This document shows, piece after piece, positions 35,087 through 43,714 of a stretch of 62,774 nucleotides of DNA (position 1 is its first letter; each line of letters opens with the position of its first letter). Source of the DNA: Burkholderiales bacterium (GTDB taxonomy: Bacteria > Pseudomonadota > Gammaproteobacteria > Burkholderiales > Burkholderiaceae_E); contig JADCHE010000025.1 of the NCBI GenBank assembly GCA_020248665.1, positions 1-62,774 on the forward strand. Direction: 5' to 3'. The notes below the pieces were generated by a model. That model saw only the letters and a program-made list of their open reading frames with translations, did not search any database and had not been told where the DNA came from. Position numbers and translations under genes: made by a program.

Positions 35087-36337
35087 ATGGGCATCCGTAC
35101 CTCGACGGCCGCATTCGCGCTCGTCGCTACCTTCGCATCCGGCGCTGCGTTCGCGCAGTCGGGAACCGTCAAGGTCGCGCTGATCGATCCGCAGTCCGGC
35201 CTGGCCGCGCCGGTCGGCCAGAACATGGCGCGCAGCTGGCAGTACATCGCCGACCTGGCCAACAAGGAGAAGTGGGCCGGGGACACGAAGTTCGAGGTCA
35301 CCGTCTTCGACAACAAGGGCTCGCCGCAGGAGAGCCTGACGGTGCTGAAGTCGATCATCGACCAGGGCTTCCGCTACGTCGCGCAGGGCAACGGCTCCGG
35401 GGTCGCGATCGCGCTGTCCGATGCGATCACCAAGCACAACGAGCGCAATCCCGGCAAGGAGATCGTCTACATCAACTACGCCGCTGTCGACCCGGTCCTG
35501 ACCAACGAGAAGTGCAGCTTCTGGCACTTCCGGCTTGACATCAACGCCGACATGAAGATGGAGGCCCTGACCGCCTTCATGGCCAAGCAGAAGGACATCC
35601 AGAAGGTCTACCTGATCAACCAGGACTACGCGTTTGGCCACTCCGTCGAGCGGGCGGCCGAGGACTACCTCAAGAAGAAGCGTCCCGACGTGCAGGTCGT
35701 CGGCAAGGACCGCCACCCGCTGATGCAGGTCCGCGACTTCGCGCCTTACGTCGCGAAGATGAAGGCCTCCGGCGCCGACACGATCATCACCGGCAACTGG
35801 GGCTCGGACCTTGCGCTGTTGATCAAGGCGGCCAACGACGCAGGCCTGAAGTCGAACTTCTACACCTACTACGCCGGCACGACCGGCGTGCCCACGCAGA
35901 TGGGCGCCTCCGGCGCGGAGCGCGTGCGCGTCGTGTCGTACTGGGACGGCAACGACCCGCAGGGCAAGGTCGGGCACCAGATCCAGGAAGGCTTCAAGAA
36001 GAAGTTCAACGACGACTACTACGCGATGGCGACCTACACCGCGTTCCGCATGCTCGGCGAGGGCATCAAGCGCGCGAAGTCGGCCGATCCGGTGCGCGTG
36101 GCCCACGCGATGTCGGGCATGAAGTTCAACTCGCTGAACGGCGAGGTCGAGATGCGCACCTCCGACCACCAGCTGCAGCAGGCGGTCTACGTCGCGACCT
36201 GGTCGAAGGTCGACAGCAAGAAGGTGCTGTTCGACCAGGAGAAGACCGGCTACGGCTGGCGAATGGAGACCCGGCTCGACCCGTACGTCGCGGCGCAGCC
36301 GACCTCCTGCCAGATGAAGCGGCCGCCTAAGCCCTGA
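35087..36337 (+). CDS. Branched-chain-amino-acid-type ABC transporter, periplasmic binding protein
   Basis: A 416-residue protein with AGGAGA about 8 bases upstream. Signal peptide ends GAAFAQ. The fold type I binding protein begins VKVALIDPQSGLAAPVGQNM, then DNKGSPQESLTVLKSIIDQG, INQDYAFGHSVERAAEDYL and a late ATYTAFRMLGEGIKRAKS. LivK-type proteins bind amino acids, amides or aromatic and fatty acids; the ligand is unknown. It is followed by a strong hairpin and then the permease gene. Confidence 0.92.
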   Translation: MGIRTSTAAFALVATFASGAAFAQSGTVKVALIDPQSGLAAPVGQNMARSWQYIADLANKEKWAGDTKFEVTVFDNKGSPQESLTVLKSIIDQGFRYVAQGNGSGVAIALSDAITKHNERNPGKEIVYINYAAVDPVLTNEKCSFWHFRLDINADMKMEALTAFMAKQKDIQKVYLINQDYAFGHSVERAAEDYLKKKRPDVQVVGKDRHPLMQVRDFAPYVAKMKASGADTIITGNWGSDLALLIKAANDAGLKSNFYTYYAGTTGVPTQMGASGAERVRVVSYWDGNDPQGKVGHQIQEGFKKKFNDDYYAMATYTAFRMLGEGIKRAKSADPVRVAHAMSGMKFNSLNGEVEMRTSDHQLQQAVYVATWSKVDSKKVLFDQEKTGYGWRMETRLDPYVAAQPTSCQMKRPPKP

Positions 36338-36343
36338 CCGGCG

Positions 36344-36367
36344 GGGCCGGCGCACGCGCGCCGGCCC
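36344..36367 (+). other. Hairpin between binding-protein and permease genes
   Basis: GGGCCGGCGC and GCGCCGGCCC are perfect inverted repeats of 10 bases around ACGC, six bases after the binding-protein stop. No T-run follows beyond GTT. Such a structure often protects the upstream mRNA so the binding protein outnumbers the permease; that role is inferred. Confidence 0.65.
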
Positions 36368-36470
36368 GTTCCGGCGTGCCGGGCCGCGCCCGGCCGTCGC
36401 CCGACGCGGGTGCGCCCCGGCGCACCCGCCGCCCCCGAACCTCGCCCCGGACCCCGCGCGGACCCTCGCC

Positions 36471-37418
36471 GTGGAATTCTTCCTGATCTCGCTGCTGAAC
36501 GGCGTCAGCTACGGGCTGCTGCTGTTCATGCTCGCCTCGGGCCTGACGCTGATCTTCAGCATGATGGGCGTGCTGAACTTCGCGCATGCGTCGTTCTACA
36601 TGATCGGGGCGTACGTCGCCTACCAGATCAGCCTGTGGGTCGGCTACTGGCCGGCGCTGGTGATCGCACCGATCGTGGTCGGCGCGCTCGGCGCGGTCGT
36701 CGAGAAGTACGGGCTGCGCCGCGTGCACAAGTGGGGGCATGTGCCCGAGCTGCTGTTCACCTTCGGGCTGTCCTACATCATCGTCGAGCTGGTGCAGATC
36801 GTCTGGGGCCGCGCCGCGGTGCCGTACCAGGTGCCGGCCGAGCTGCAGGGCCCGCTCTTCACGCTCTTCACCACCAGCTTCCCGAAGTACCGCGGTTTCA
36901 TGATGCTGGTGGCGGTGCTGATGCTGGTCGCGATCTGGCTGATGCTGACGCGGACCCGGATCGGGCTGGTGATCCAGGCATCGCTCACGCACCCCGAGAC
37001 CGTGGAGGCGCTCGGCCACAACGTGCCGCGCGTCTTCATGCTGACCTTCGCCGGTGGCACCGCGCTCGCCGGGCTGGCGGGCGTCATCGGCGGCAACGCG
37101 TTCGTCACCGAGCCGTCGATGGCCGCGCTCGTGGGCTCGATCATCTTCGTCGTCACCGTCGTCGGCGGCATGGGGTCGCTCGCCGGCGCGTTCGTCGCCT
37201 CGCTGCTGATCGGGGTGATGCAGACCTTCGCGATCGCGATCGACTACTCTGGGCTCAAGCTCGCTGAGGACGTCGGCCTGACGATCGGGCCGGACGCGTT
37301 CGGCTACGAGCTGCTGAGGCTGACCCTGTCGCAGGTCGCGCCGGTGCTGCCCTACGTGCTGCTGGTGCTGATCCTGATCTTCAGGCCGAAGGGCCTGATG
37401 GGCACCCGGGAGGGTTGA
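36471..37418 (+). CDS. livH: Branched-chain-type ABC permease (LivH-like)
   Basis: A 315-residue membrane protein starting at GTG 36471 (MEFFLISLLNGVSYGLLLFM). It has ~8 spans and the LivH signatures GLTLIFSMMGVLNFAHASFYM, EALGHNVPRVFMLTFAGGTALAGLAG and VVTVVGGMGSLAGAFVASLLIG (cytoplasmic EAA-like loop). It is the first permease subunit. Stop at 37418 lies 5 bases before the next start. An ATG start is absent; the Shine-Dalgarno is weak, so expression relies on readthrough past the upstream hairpin. Confidence 0.92.
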   Translation: MEFFLISLLNGVSYGLLLFMLASGLTLIFSMMGVLNFAHASFYMIGAYVAYQISLWVGYWPALVIAPIVVGALGAVVEKYGLRRVHKWGHVPELLFTFGLSYIIVELVQIVWGRAAVPYQVPAELQGPLFTLFTTSFPKYRGFMMLVAVLMLVAIWLMLTRTRIGLVIQASLTHPETVEALGHNVPRVFMLTFAGGTALAGLAGVIGGNAFVTEPSMAALVGSIIFVVTVVGGMGSLAGAFVASLLIGVMQTFAIAIDYSGLKLAEDVGLTIGPDAFGYELLRLTLSQVAPVLPYVLLVLILIFRPKGLMGTREG

Positions 37419-37423
37419 CGACG

Positions 37424-38731
37424 ATGAGCGCCGTCCTGCCGCGCGGACGCACCGTCCGCTTCGCTCCGGTCAACGTCGGGCGCTGGCTCGTCTGGACCCT
37501 GACTGCGGTCGCGTTCCTGGCCGCGCCGCTGGTGTTCCGCTCGGGCTTCGCGATCACGCTGCTCTCGCAGATGGGCATGCTGATCATCTTCGCGCTGTCC
37601 TACAACATGATATTCGGCCAGGGCGGCATGCTGTCGTTCGGGCACGCGGTCTACTCGGGGCTCGGCGCGTTCTTCGCGATCCACGCGATGAACTGGGTCG
37701 GCGCCGGCACGCTGCCGCTGCCGATCTCGATGATCCCGCTGGTCGGGGGGCTCTTCGGCGCACTGTTCGGCGTGCTCTTCGGCTACGTGACCACCAAGAA
37801 ATCCGGCACGCCGTTCGCGATGATCACGCTCGGCATCGGGGAGATGGTGTTCGCCGCGTCGCTGATGTTCCCCGGCTTCTTCGGCGGGGAGGGTGGCATC
37901 TCCAGCGACCGGGTCGTCGGCCAGCCGGTCCTCGGCATCACCTACGGCCCGGCGATCCAGGTCTACTACCTGATCGCGGTCTGGTGCTTCGTGTCGATGA
38001 TCGCGATGTTCGCGTTCTCGCACACGCCGCTCGGGCGGATCTCGAACGCGGTCCGCGACAACCCCGAGCGGGCCGAGTTCCTCGGCTACAACACGCAGCG
38101 CGTGCGCTACCTGGTGCTGATCGTCTCTGCGTTCTTCGCCGGCATCTCGGGCGGACTCGCCGCGATCAACTTCGAGATCGTCACCGCCGAGAACGTGTCG
38201 GCGCTGCGCTCCGGCGGCGTGCTGCTCGCCGCCTTCATCGGTGGGGCGATGTTCTTCTTCGGCCCGATCCTCGGCTCGGTGATCTTCGTGCTGTTCGCGG
38301 TCGCGCTGTCGGAGTGGACCAAGGCCTGGCAGTTCTACCTCGGGGTGTTCTTCGTGCTCATGGTGATGTACGCGCCCGGCGGCGTCGCCTCGCTGATCCT
38401 GATGAACCTGCGAGTCGCGAAGTACAAACTGTTCGGGCGGCTGCGCGACCCGTACGTCGGCGTGCTGATGACCGGGCTGGTGCTGCTGGTGGGCATCATC
38501 CTGATCGTCGAGATGAGCTACCACCTGACGCTGAACTTCGCGGCCGGCTCCAAGACCGTGATCTTCGGGTTCCCCGCCGACGGCGCCGACCCGGCGTTCT
38601 GGGTGCTGGCGTTCGGCATCCTCGCCGCGGGGGCGGTGTCGTTCGAGGCGATGCGGCGCTACTTCGCCCGCGAGTGGGGCGCGGTCCAGGAGAAGATCGA
38701 GGATCAGATCCAGCGCGAGCAGCGGGTCTGA
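37424..38731 (+). CDS. livM: Branched-chain-type ABC permease (LivM-like), long form
   Basis: A 435-residue permease. ATG 37424 is used, with GGAGG 10 bases upstream; the frame opens at a TTG nine bases earlier. After a basic N-terminus there are LivM spans (ALSYNMIFGQGGMLSFGHAV, AMITLGIGEMVFAASLMFPG) and the RISNAVRDNPERAEFLGYN loop. The C-terminal 110 residues extend past the usual end, with VGVLMTGLVLLVGIILIVEM and a further hydrophobic stretch DPAFWVLAFGILAAGAVSF. Typical LivM is ~330-360 residues. Confidence 0.9.
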   Translation: MSAVLPRGRTVRFAPVNVGRWLVWTLTAVAFLAAPLVFRSGFAITLLSQMGMLIIFALSYNMIFGQGGMLSFGHAVYSGLGAFFAIHAMNWVGAGTLPLPISMIPLVGGLFGALFGVLFGYVTTKKSGTPFAMITLGIGEMVFAASLMFPGFFGGEGGISSDRVVGQPVLGITYGPAIQVYYLIAVWCFVSMIAMFAFSHTPLGRISNAVRDNPERAEFLGYNTQRVRYLVLIVSAFFAGISGGLAAINFEIVTAENVSALRSGGVLLAAFIGGAMFFFGPILGSVIFVLFAVALSEWTKAWQFYLGVFFVLMVMYAPGGVASLILMNLRVAKYKLFGRLRDPYVGVLMTGLVLLVGIILIVEMSYHLTLNFAAGSKTVIFGFPADGADPAFWVLAFGILAAGAVSFEAMRRYFAREWGAVQEKIEDQIQREQRV

Positions 38732-38742
38732 GGGGACGCACG

Positions 38743-39510
38743 ATGACCACCACCGCACTCAGGCTGTCCGGCGTCCGCAAGAGCTTCGGCAAGACCGAGA
38801 TCATCCGCGGCGTCGACCTCGACATCCCGAAGGGCGAGCGGCACGCGGTGATCGGCCCGAACGGCGCCGGCAAGTCGACGCTGTTCAACCTGATCTCGGG
38901 TCGCTTCCCGGTCAGCGCCGGGCGCATCGAGCTCGGCGGGCGCGACATCACCGGGCTCAAGCCCTTCGAGATCAACCGCCTCGGGCTGTCGCGCAGCTTC
39001 CAGATCACCAACATCTTCCCGAGGATGTCGGTGTTCGAGAACGTGCGCTGCGCCACCCTGTACCCGCTCGGGTACAGGTACTCGTTCTGGCATCGGCTCG
39101 ATGCGCTGAAGGACGCCGCCGAGCGCGCCGAGGACATCGTGCAGCGGATCGGCCTGCGCGGGCGGCGCGACACGATGGCCGGGCTGCTGACCTATGCCGA
39201 GCAGCGCGCGCTCGAGATCGGCATCACCGTCGCGGGCGGCGCGGAGGTGATCCTGCTCGACGAGCCGACCGCGGGCATGAGCCGCTCCGAGTCGGACGCG
39301 GCGGTGGAACTGATCCGGCGGATGACCGAGGGCAAGACACTGGTGATGGTCGAGCACGACATGAGCGTGGTGTTCGGGCTCGCCGATCGGATCTCGGTCG
39401 TCGTCTACGGCCAGGTGATCGCGTCGGACGCGCCAGCGCGGATCCGCGAGAACGCCGCGGTGCAGGAGGCCTACCTCGGCACCACGCTGACGGAGGATGC
39501 CCATGGCTGA
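38743..39510 (+). CDS. livG: Branched-chain-type ABC ATPase (LivG-like)
   Basis: A 255-residue ATPase. Walker A is GPNGAGKST, Walker B VILLDEPTAG, the H-loop is MVEHDMSVVF, and SFQITNIFPRMSVFENV is the Q-loop region. The signature is LTYAEQRALEIG in place of LSYGQQRQLEI, with one Gly substituted by Ala. It is cytoplasmic and powers the importer with LivF. Start ATG 38743 is 9 bases after the livM stop. Its end overlaps the livF start by 8 bases. Confidence 0.92.
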   Translation: MTTTALRLSGVRKSFGKTEIIRGVDLDIPKGERHAVIGPNGAGKSTLFNLISGRFPVSAGRIELGGRDITGLKPFEINRLGLSRSFQITNIFPRMSVFENVRCATLYPLGYRYSFWHRLDALKDAAERAEDIVQRIGLRGRRDTMAGLLTYAEQRALEIGITVAGGAEVILLDEPTAGMSRSESDAAVELIRRMTEGKTLVMVEHDMSVVFGLADRISVVVYGQVIASDAPARIRENAAVQEAYLGTTLTEDAHG

Positions 39511-40207
39511 GCCGATGCTCGAGGTCCGGGACCTGCACGCCTACTACGGCAAGAGCCACGTGCTGCACGGCGTGGACCTGAACGTCGGCCGCGGGGAGAT
39601 CGTGAGCCTGCTCGGGCGCAACGGCGTCGGCCGCTCGACGACCGTCAAGACGGTGATGGGGCTGGTCACCGGCACCGGGTCGGTCCGCTTCAAGGGCGAG
39701 GAGGTCCTCGGGCTCAAGGCCTACGAGATCGCACACAAGGGCCTGGGCTACGTGCCCGAGAACCGCGACATCTTCCCGACGCTGACCGTCGAGCAGAACC
39801 TGATCCTCGGCCTGAAGGGCAAGACCGCGGGACGCTGGTCGATCGACGACATGTTCGGGATGTTCCCGCGGCTCAAGGAGCGCCAGCACACGCAGGCGGG
39901 CGTGCTGTCGGGCGGCGAGCAGCAGATGCTGACGCTGTGCCGCACGCTGATGGGCGACCCGGACCTGATCATGATCGACGAGCCGACCGAGGGGCTCGCG
40001 CCGAAGATCGTCGAACAGGTCGCCCGGTACCTGAAGGAGCTCGAGCGGCGAGGCATCTCGATCCTGCTGGTCGAGCAGAAACTCGCGATCGCCCTCGACA
40101 TCTCACAGCGCGTCTACGTGATGGGCCACGGGCACATCGTGTTCGAGGGGAGTCCGGCCGACCTGCGCGCCAACGCCCAGGTGCGCAAGGAGTGGCTGGA
40201 AGTCTGA
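39503..40207 (+). CDS. livF: Branched-chain-type ABC ATPase (LivF-like) with Arg in Walker A
   Basis: A 234-residue ATPase. The Walker A reads GRNGVGRSTT with Arg where Lys normally contacts ATP. The signature LSGGEQQML, Walker B LIMIDEPTEGLAP and H-loop LLVEQKLAIAL are intact. ATG 39503 is chosen because GGAGG is 6 bases upstream; ATG 39497 would directly abut it. Last gene of the importer, followed by an intrinsic terminator at 40257. Confidence 0.92.
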   Translation: MAEPMLEVRDLHAYYGKSHVLHGVDLNVGRGEIVSLLGRNGVGRSTTVKTVMGLVTGTGSVRFKGEEVLGLKAYEIAHKGLGYVPENRDIFPTLTVEQNLILGLKGKTAGRWSIDDMFGMFPRLKERQHTQAGVLSGGEQQMLTLCRTLMGDPDLIMIDEPTEGLAPKIVEQVARYLKELERRGISILLVEQKLAIALDISQRVYVMGHGHIVFEGSPADLRANAQVRKEWLEV

Positions 40208-40256
40208 GATTCGTCCGCGTCCGTCCTTCGGTATAGTGACGGTCGAGTGGTCACCG

Positions 40257-40286
40257 ACGGGCAGGCGCTGCCTCCGCCCGTTTTTT
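40257..40286 (+). terminator. Rho-independent terminator after the importer operon
   Basis: CGGGC-AGGC (40258-40266) pairs with GCCT-CC-GCCCG (40270-40280) around a GCT loop, followed by TTTTTT (40281-40286). It lies 50 bases downstream of livF and separates the importer from the beta-oxidation genes. Confidence 0.85.
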
Positions 40287-40335
40287 CCGTCCCAATAAAA
40301 GCACGACCGTTCGTTTTCTGAGGAGATCCGGTCCC

Positions 40336-42441
40336 ATGACCCAAGCCAGCTACCGCCAGGACGGCGAGATCGCCGTGATCGTGATGGACAACCCGCCGGT
40401 CAACGGCCTGGGCTTCGACCTGCGCACCGGCATCGACGCCGGCATCCGCAAGGCCATGGACGACGCCTCGGTCAAGGCGGTGGTGCTGACCGGCACCGCG
40501 CGCGCCTTCTCGGGGGGCGCCGACATCCGCGAGTTCAACACGCCGAAGTCGTCGGCGACGCCGAACCTCCAGGACCTGATCGCGCTGATCGAGGGTGCGC
40601 CCAAGCCGGTCGTCGCCGCGGTCGGCGGGCTCGCGCTCGGCGGCGGCAACGAGCTCGCGCTCGGCTGCCACTACCGCGTCTGCGCCCCCGGCACGATGAT
40701 CGGCCTGCCCGAGGTCAACCTCGGCCTGCTGCCTGGCGCCGGCGGCACGCAGCGCCTGCCCCGACTGATCGGCGCGGCCAAGGCGCTCGACATGATCGTC
40801 ACCGGCAACCCGATCAAGGCCGAGGAGGCGATCGGCCTGGGCTACGGCTCGAAGATCGTCGAGGGCGACCTGGTCGCCGGCGCGATCGCGTTCGCGCGCG
40901 AGGTGGTCGCAGCGGGCTCGGCGCGTCCGAAGATCCGCGACAAGTCGGTCGATCCTGCGTCGATGCCGGGCGGCGCCGACGCGTTCTTCGCTCAGGCCCG
41001 CGAGCACGTCGCCAAGACCTATCGCGGCTACCCGGCGCCGATGAAGAATCTCGAGTGCGTCGAGGCGGCGGTCAAGAAGCCCTTCGACGAGGGCATGCTG
41101 GTCGAGCGCACGCTGTTCGGGGAGCTGATCGACGGCACCGAGTCGAAGTCGATGCGCCACGCGTTCTTCGCCGAGCGCACCGCGGCCAAGATCCCTGACG
41201 TGCCCGACGACACGCCGACCCGTCCGGTCAAGTCGGCTGCCGTGATCGGCGCCGGCACGATGGGCGGTGGCATCACGATGAACTTCCTGAACGCCGGGAT
41301 CCCGGTCGTGCTGCTCGAGACCAAGCAGGAGGCGCTCGACCGCGGCGTCGCCACGATCCGAAAGAACTACGAGGCGACGGCCAAGAAGGGCCGGATGACG
41401 CAGGAGCAGGTCGAGCAGCGGATGGCGATGGTCAAGCCGACGCTGGCCTACGCCGACCTTGCGCAGGCCGATATCGTCGTCGAGGCGGTGTTCGAGGACA
41501 TGGCCGTCAAGAAGACGGTGTTCGAGACGCTCGACGCGACGATGAAGCCGGGGGCGATCCTCGCGTCGAACACCTCGACACTGGACGTCGACAAGATCGC
41601 GTCGTTCACCAGGCGCCCGCAGGACGTGATCGGCACCCACTTCTTCTCGCCGGCTAACGTGATGCGGCTGCTCGAGGTGGTGCGCGGCAAGGCGACCGCC
41701 AAGGACGTGCTCGCCACGACGATGGCGCTCGCCAAGAAGATCAAGAAGGTCGGCGTCGTCTCGGGCGTCTGCGACGGCTTCATCGGCAACCGGATGATCG
41801 AGCAGTACTCGCGCCAGGCGGGATTCCTGCTCGAGGAAGGCTGCACGCCGCAGCAGGTCGACGGCGCGATCGAGCGCTTCGGCTTCGCGATGGGCCCGTT
41901 CCGCATGGGCGACCTCGCCGGCAACGACGTGGGCTGGTACATCCGCAAGCGCCGGTACCTCGAGAAGCCGAACCTGCGCTACAGCAAGACCGCCGATCTG
42001 CTCTGCGAGATGGGGCGCTACGGCCAGAAGACCTCGGCGGGCTGGTACGACTACAAGCCGGGCGACCGCACGGCCTACCCGTCGGACGTCGTCGGGAAGA
42101 TGCTGGTCGAGGAGCGCGCGCGCCTGGGCGTGACGCCGCGGCAGGTCAGCGACCAGGAGATCGTCCACCGCCTGCTGTTCGCGATGGTCAACGAGGCGGC
42201 CTACATCCTCGAGGAGGGCATCGCGCTGCGCGCCTCCGACATCGACATCATCTACCTGACCGGCTACGGCTTCCCGCGCTACCGCGGCGGGCCGATGTTC
42301 TACGCGGACACCGTCGGTCTGCCGAAGGTCGTCGAGATCATGATGGGCTTCGCCGCGAACCCGAACGCCGATCCGACGTTCTGGAAGCCCGCGCCGCTGC
42401 TGGCGAAGCTCGCCGCCGAAGGCAAGCGCTTCAACGGCTGA
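40336..42441 (+). CDS. Bifunctional enoyl-CoA hydratase / 3-hydroxyacyl-CoA dehydrogenase (FadJ-like)
   Basis: A 701-residue multifunctional beta-oxidation enzyme. Residues 1-190 are a crotonase: RAFSGGADIREF and GGLALGGGNELALGCHYRVC provide the oxyanion hole, with GLPEVNLGLLPGAGGTQRLP carrying the catalytic Glu. From ~295 is the dehydrogenase: SAAVIGAGTMGGGITMNFLN (NAD), VIGTHFFSPANVMRLLEVV (catalytic His), VGVVSGVCDGFIGNRM and the two C-terminal helical domains. It has no alpha-subunit isomerase insertion. GAGGAG is 8 bases before ATG 40336. Confidence 0.93.
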   Translation: MTQASYRQDGEIAVIVMDNPPVNGLGFDLRTGIDAGIRKAMDDASVKAVVLTGTARAFSGGADIREFNTPKSSATPNLQDLIALIEGAPKPVVAAVGGLALGGGNELALGCHYRVCAPGTMIGLPEVNLGLLPGAGGTQRLPRLIGAAKALDMIVTGNPIKAEEAIGLGYGSKIVEGDLVAGAIAFAREVVAAGSARPKIRDKSVDPASMPGGADAFFAQAREHVAKTYRGYPAPMKNLECVEAAVKKPFDEGMLVERTLFGELIDGTESKSMRHAFFAERTAAKIPDVPDDTPTRPVKSAAVIGAGTMGGGITMNFLNAGIPVVLLETKQEALDRGVATIRKNYEATAKKGRMTQEQVEQRMAMVKPTLAYADLAQADIVVEAVFEDMAVKKTVFETLDATMKPGAILASNTSTLDVDKIASFTRRPQDVIGTHFFSPANVMRLLEVVRGKATAKDVLATTMALAKKIKKVGVVSGVCDGFIGNRMIEQYSRQAGFLLEEGCTPQQVDGAIERFGFAMGPFRMGDLAGNDVGWYIRKRRYLEKPNLRYSKTADLLCEMGRYGQKTSAGWYDYKPGDRTAYPSDVVGKMLVEERARLGVTPRQVSDQEIVHRLLFAMVNEAAYILEEGIALRASDIDIIYLTGYGFPRYRGGPMFYADTVGLPKVVEIMMGFAANPNADPTFWKPAPLLAKLAAEGKRFNG

Positions 42442-42477
42442 CCGACCCACCGAACCGAATCCACAGGGAGCACTCCT

Positions 42478-43656
42478 ATGCGTGAAGCAGTCATCGTCTC
42501 CACCGCCCGCACCGGCCTCGCGAAGTCCTGGCGCGGCTCGCTCAACATGACCCACGGCGCGACCATGGGTGGCCACGCCGTCAAGGCCGCGCTCGAGCGC
42601 GCCCGCGTCGAGGCCGCCGAGGTCGAGGACGTGATCATGGGCTGCGCGAACCCGGAGGGCGCGACCGGCTCGAACATCGCGCGCCAGATCGCGCTGGCGG
42701 CCGGCTGCCCGGTCTCCGTCTCGGGCATGACCGTCAACCGCTTCTGCTCGTCGGGTCTGCAGACGATCGCGCTGGCGGCGCAGCGGATCATGGCGGGCGA
42801 GGGCGACGTCTACGTCGCCGGTGGCGTCGAGTCGATCTCGCTCGTGCAGAACGACATGAACAAGAAGGACCTGGTCGACCCGGGCCTGAAGAAGACCAAG
42901 CCCGAGGTCTACTGGCCGATGCTGCAGACCGCCGAGATGGTCGCCAAGCGCTACGGCATCGCGCGCGAGGCACAGGACCGCTATGGCGTGCAGTCGCAGC
43001 AGCGCGCGGCGGCCGCGGCCGCCGCGGGCAAGACGAAGGACGAGATCGCCCCGATCACCGTGGAGATGAAGGTGGTCGACAAGCAGACCGGGGTCGAGAC
43101 AACGAAGCAGGTGACGCTCGATCGCGACGAAGGCATCCGCGGCGACACCACCTACGAGGGCGTCTCGCAGATCAAGCCGGCGATCGAGGGCGGCGTGATC
43201 GCGGCGGGCAACGCATCGCAGTTCTCCGACGGCGCGGGCGCGTGCGTCGTGATGGACCGCGCGCTCGCCGAGAAGCGCGGACTGCCGATCATGGGCGTGT
43301 TCCGCGGCTTCGCGGTCGCCGGCTGCGAGCCCGACGAGATGGGCATCGGTCCGGTGTTCGCGGTGCCGAAGCTGCTCAAGCGCCACGGGCTCAAGGTCTC
43401 GGACATCGACCTGTGGGAACTGAACGAGGCGTTCGCGGTGCAGGTGCTCTACATCCGCGAACACCTCGGAATCGACAACGACAAGCTCAACGTCAACGGC
43501 GGCGCGATCGCGGTCGGGCACCCGTACGGCGTGTCGGGCCAGCGGCTGACCGGGCACCTGCTGATCGAGGGCAAGCGCCGCGGCGCCAAGCTCGGCGTGG
43601 TCACGATGTGCATCGGCGGCGGCATGGGCGCGGCCGGGCTGTTCGAGATCGCCTGA
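42478..43656 (+). CDS. Thiolase (acetyl-CoA acyltransferase)
   Basis: A 392-residue thiolase. [19 protein letters not shown] contains the nucleophilic Cys, [12 protein letters not shown] the His-activating NEAF loop, [18 protein letters not shown] the GHP-motif His, and [16 protein letters not shown] the second Cys. It performs the final thiolytic cleavage. AGGGAG about 8 bases before ATG 42478, 36 bases after the preceding gene. Confidence 0.93.
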   Translation: MREAVIVSTARTGLAKSWRGSLNMTHGATMGGHAVKAALERARVEAAEVEDVIMGCANPEGATGSNIARQIALAAGCPVSVSGMTVNRFCSSGLQTIALAAQRIMAGEGDVYVAGGVESISLVQNDMNKKDLVDPGLKKTKPEVYWPMLQTAEMVAKRYGIAREAQDRYGVQSQQRAAAAAAAGKTKDEIAPITVEMKVVDKQTGVETTKQVTLDRDEGIRGDTTYEGVSQIKPAIEGGVIAAGNASQFSDGAGACVVMDRALAEKRGLPIMGVFRGFAVAGCEPDEMGIGPVFAVPKLLKRHGLKVSDIDLWELNEAFAVQVLYIREHLGIDNDKLNVNGGAIAVGHPYGVSGQRLTGHLLIEGKRRGAKLGVVTMCIGGGMGAAGLFEIA

Positions 43657-43714
43657 GCGTGAGGACCCGGCGGTGCGTACGCCCGCACGCACCGCCCCCG
43701 GAGAGGAACCGACC

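Noticed and set aside
40114-43692. Minus-strand open frame of about 1190 codons
   Set aside because: It lies antisense to livF, the FadJ-like and thiolase genes; composition (Arg/His/Asp/Leu-rich) is that of an antisense GC-rich shadow.
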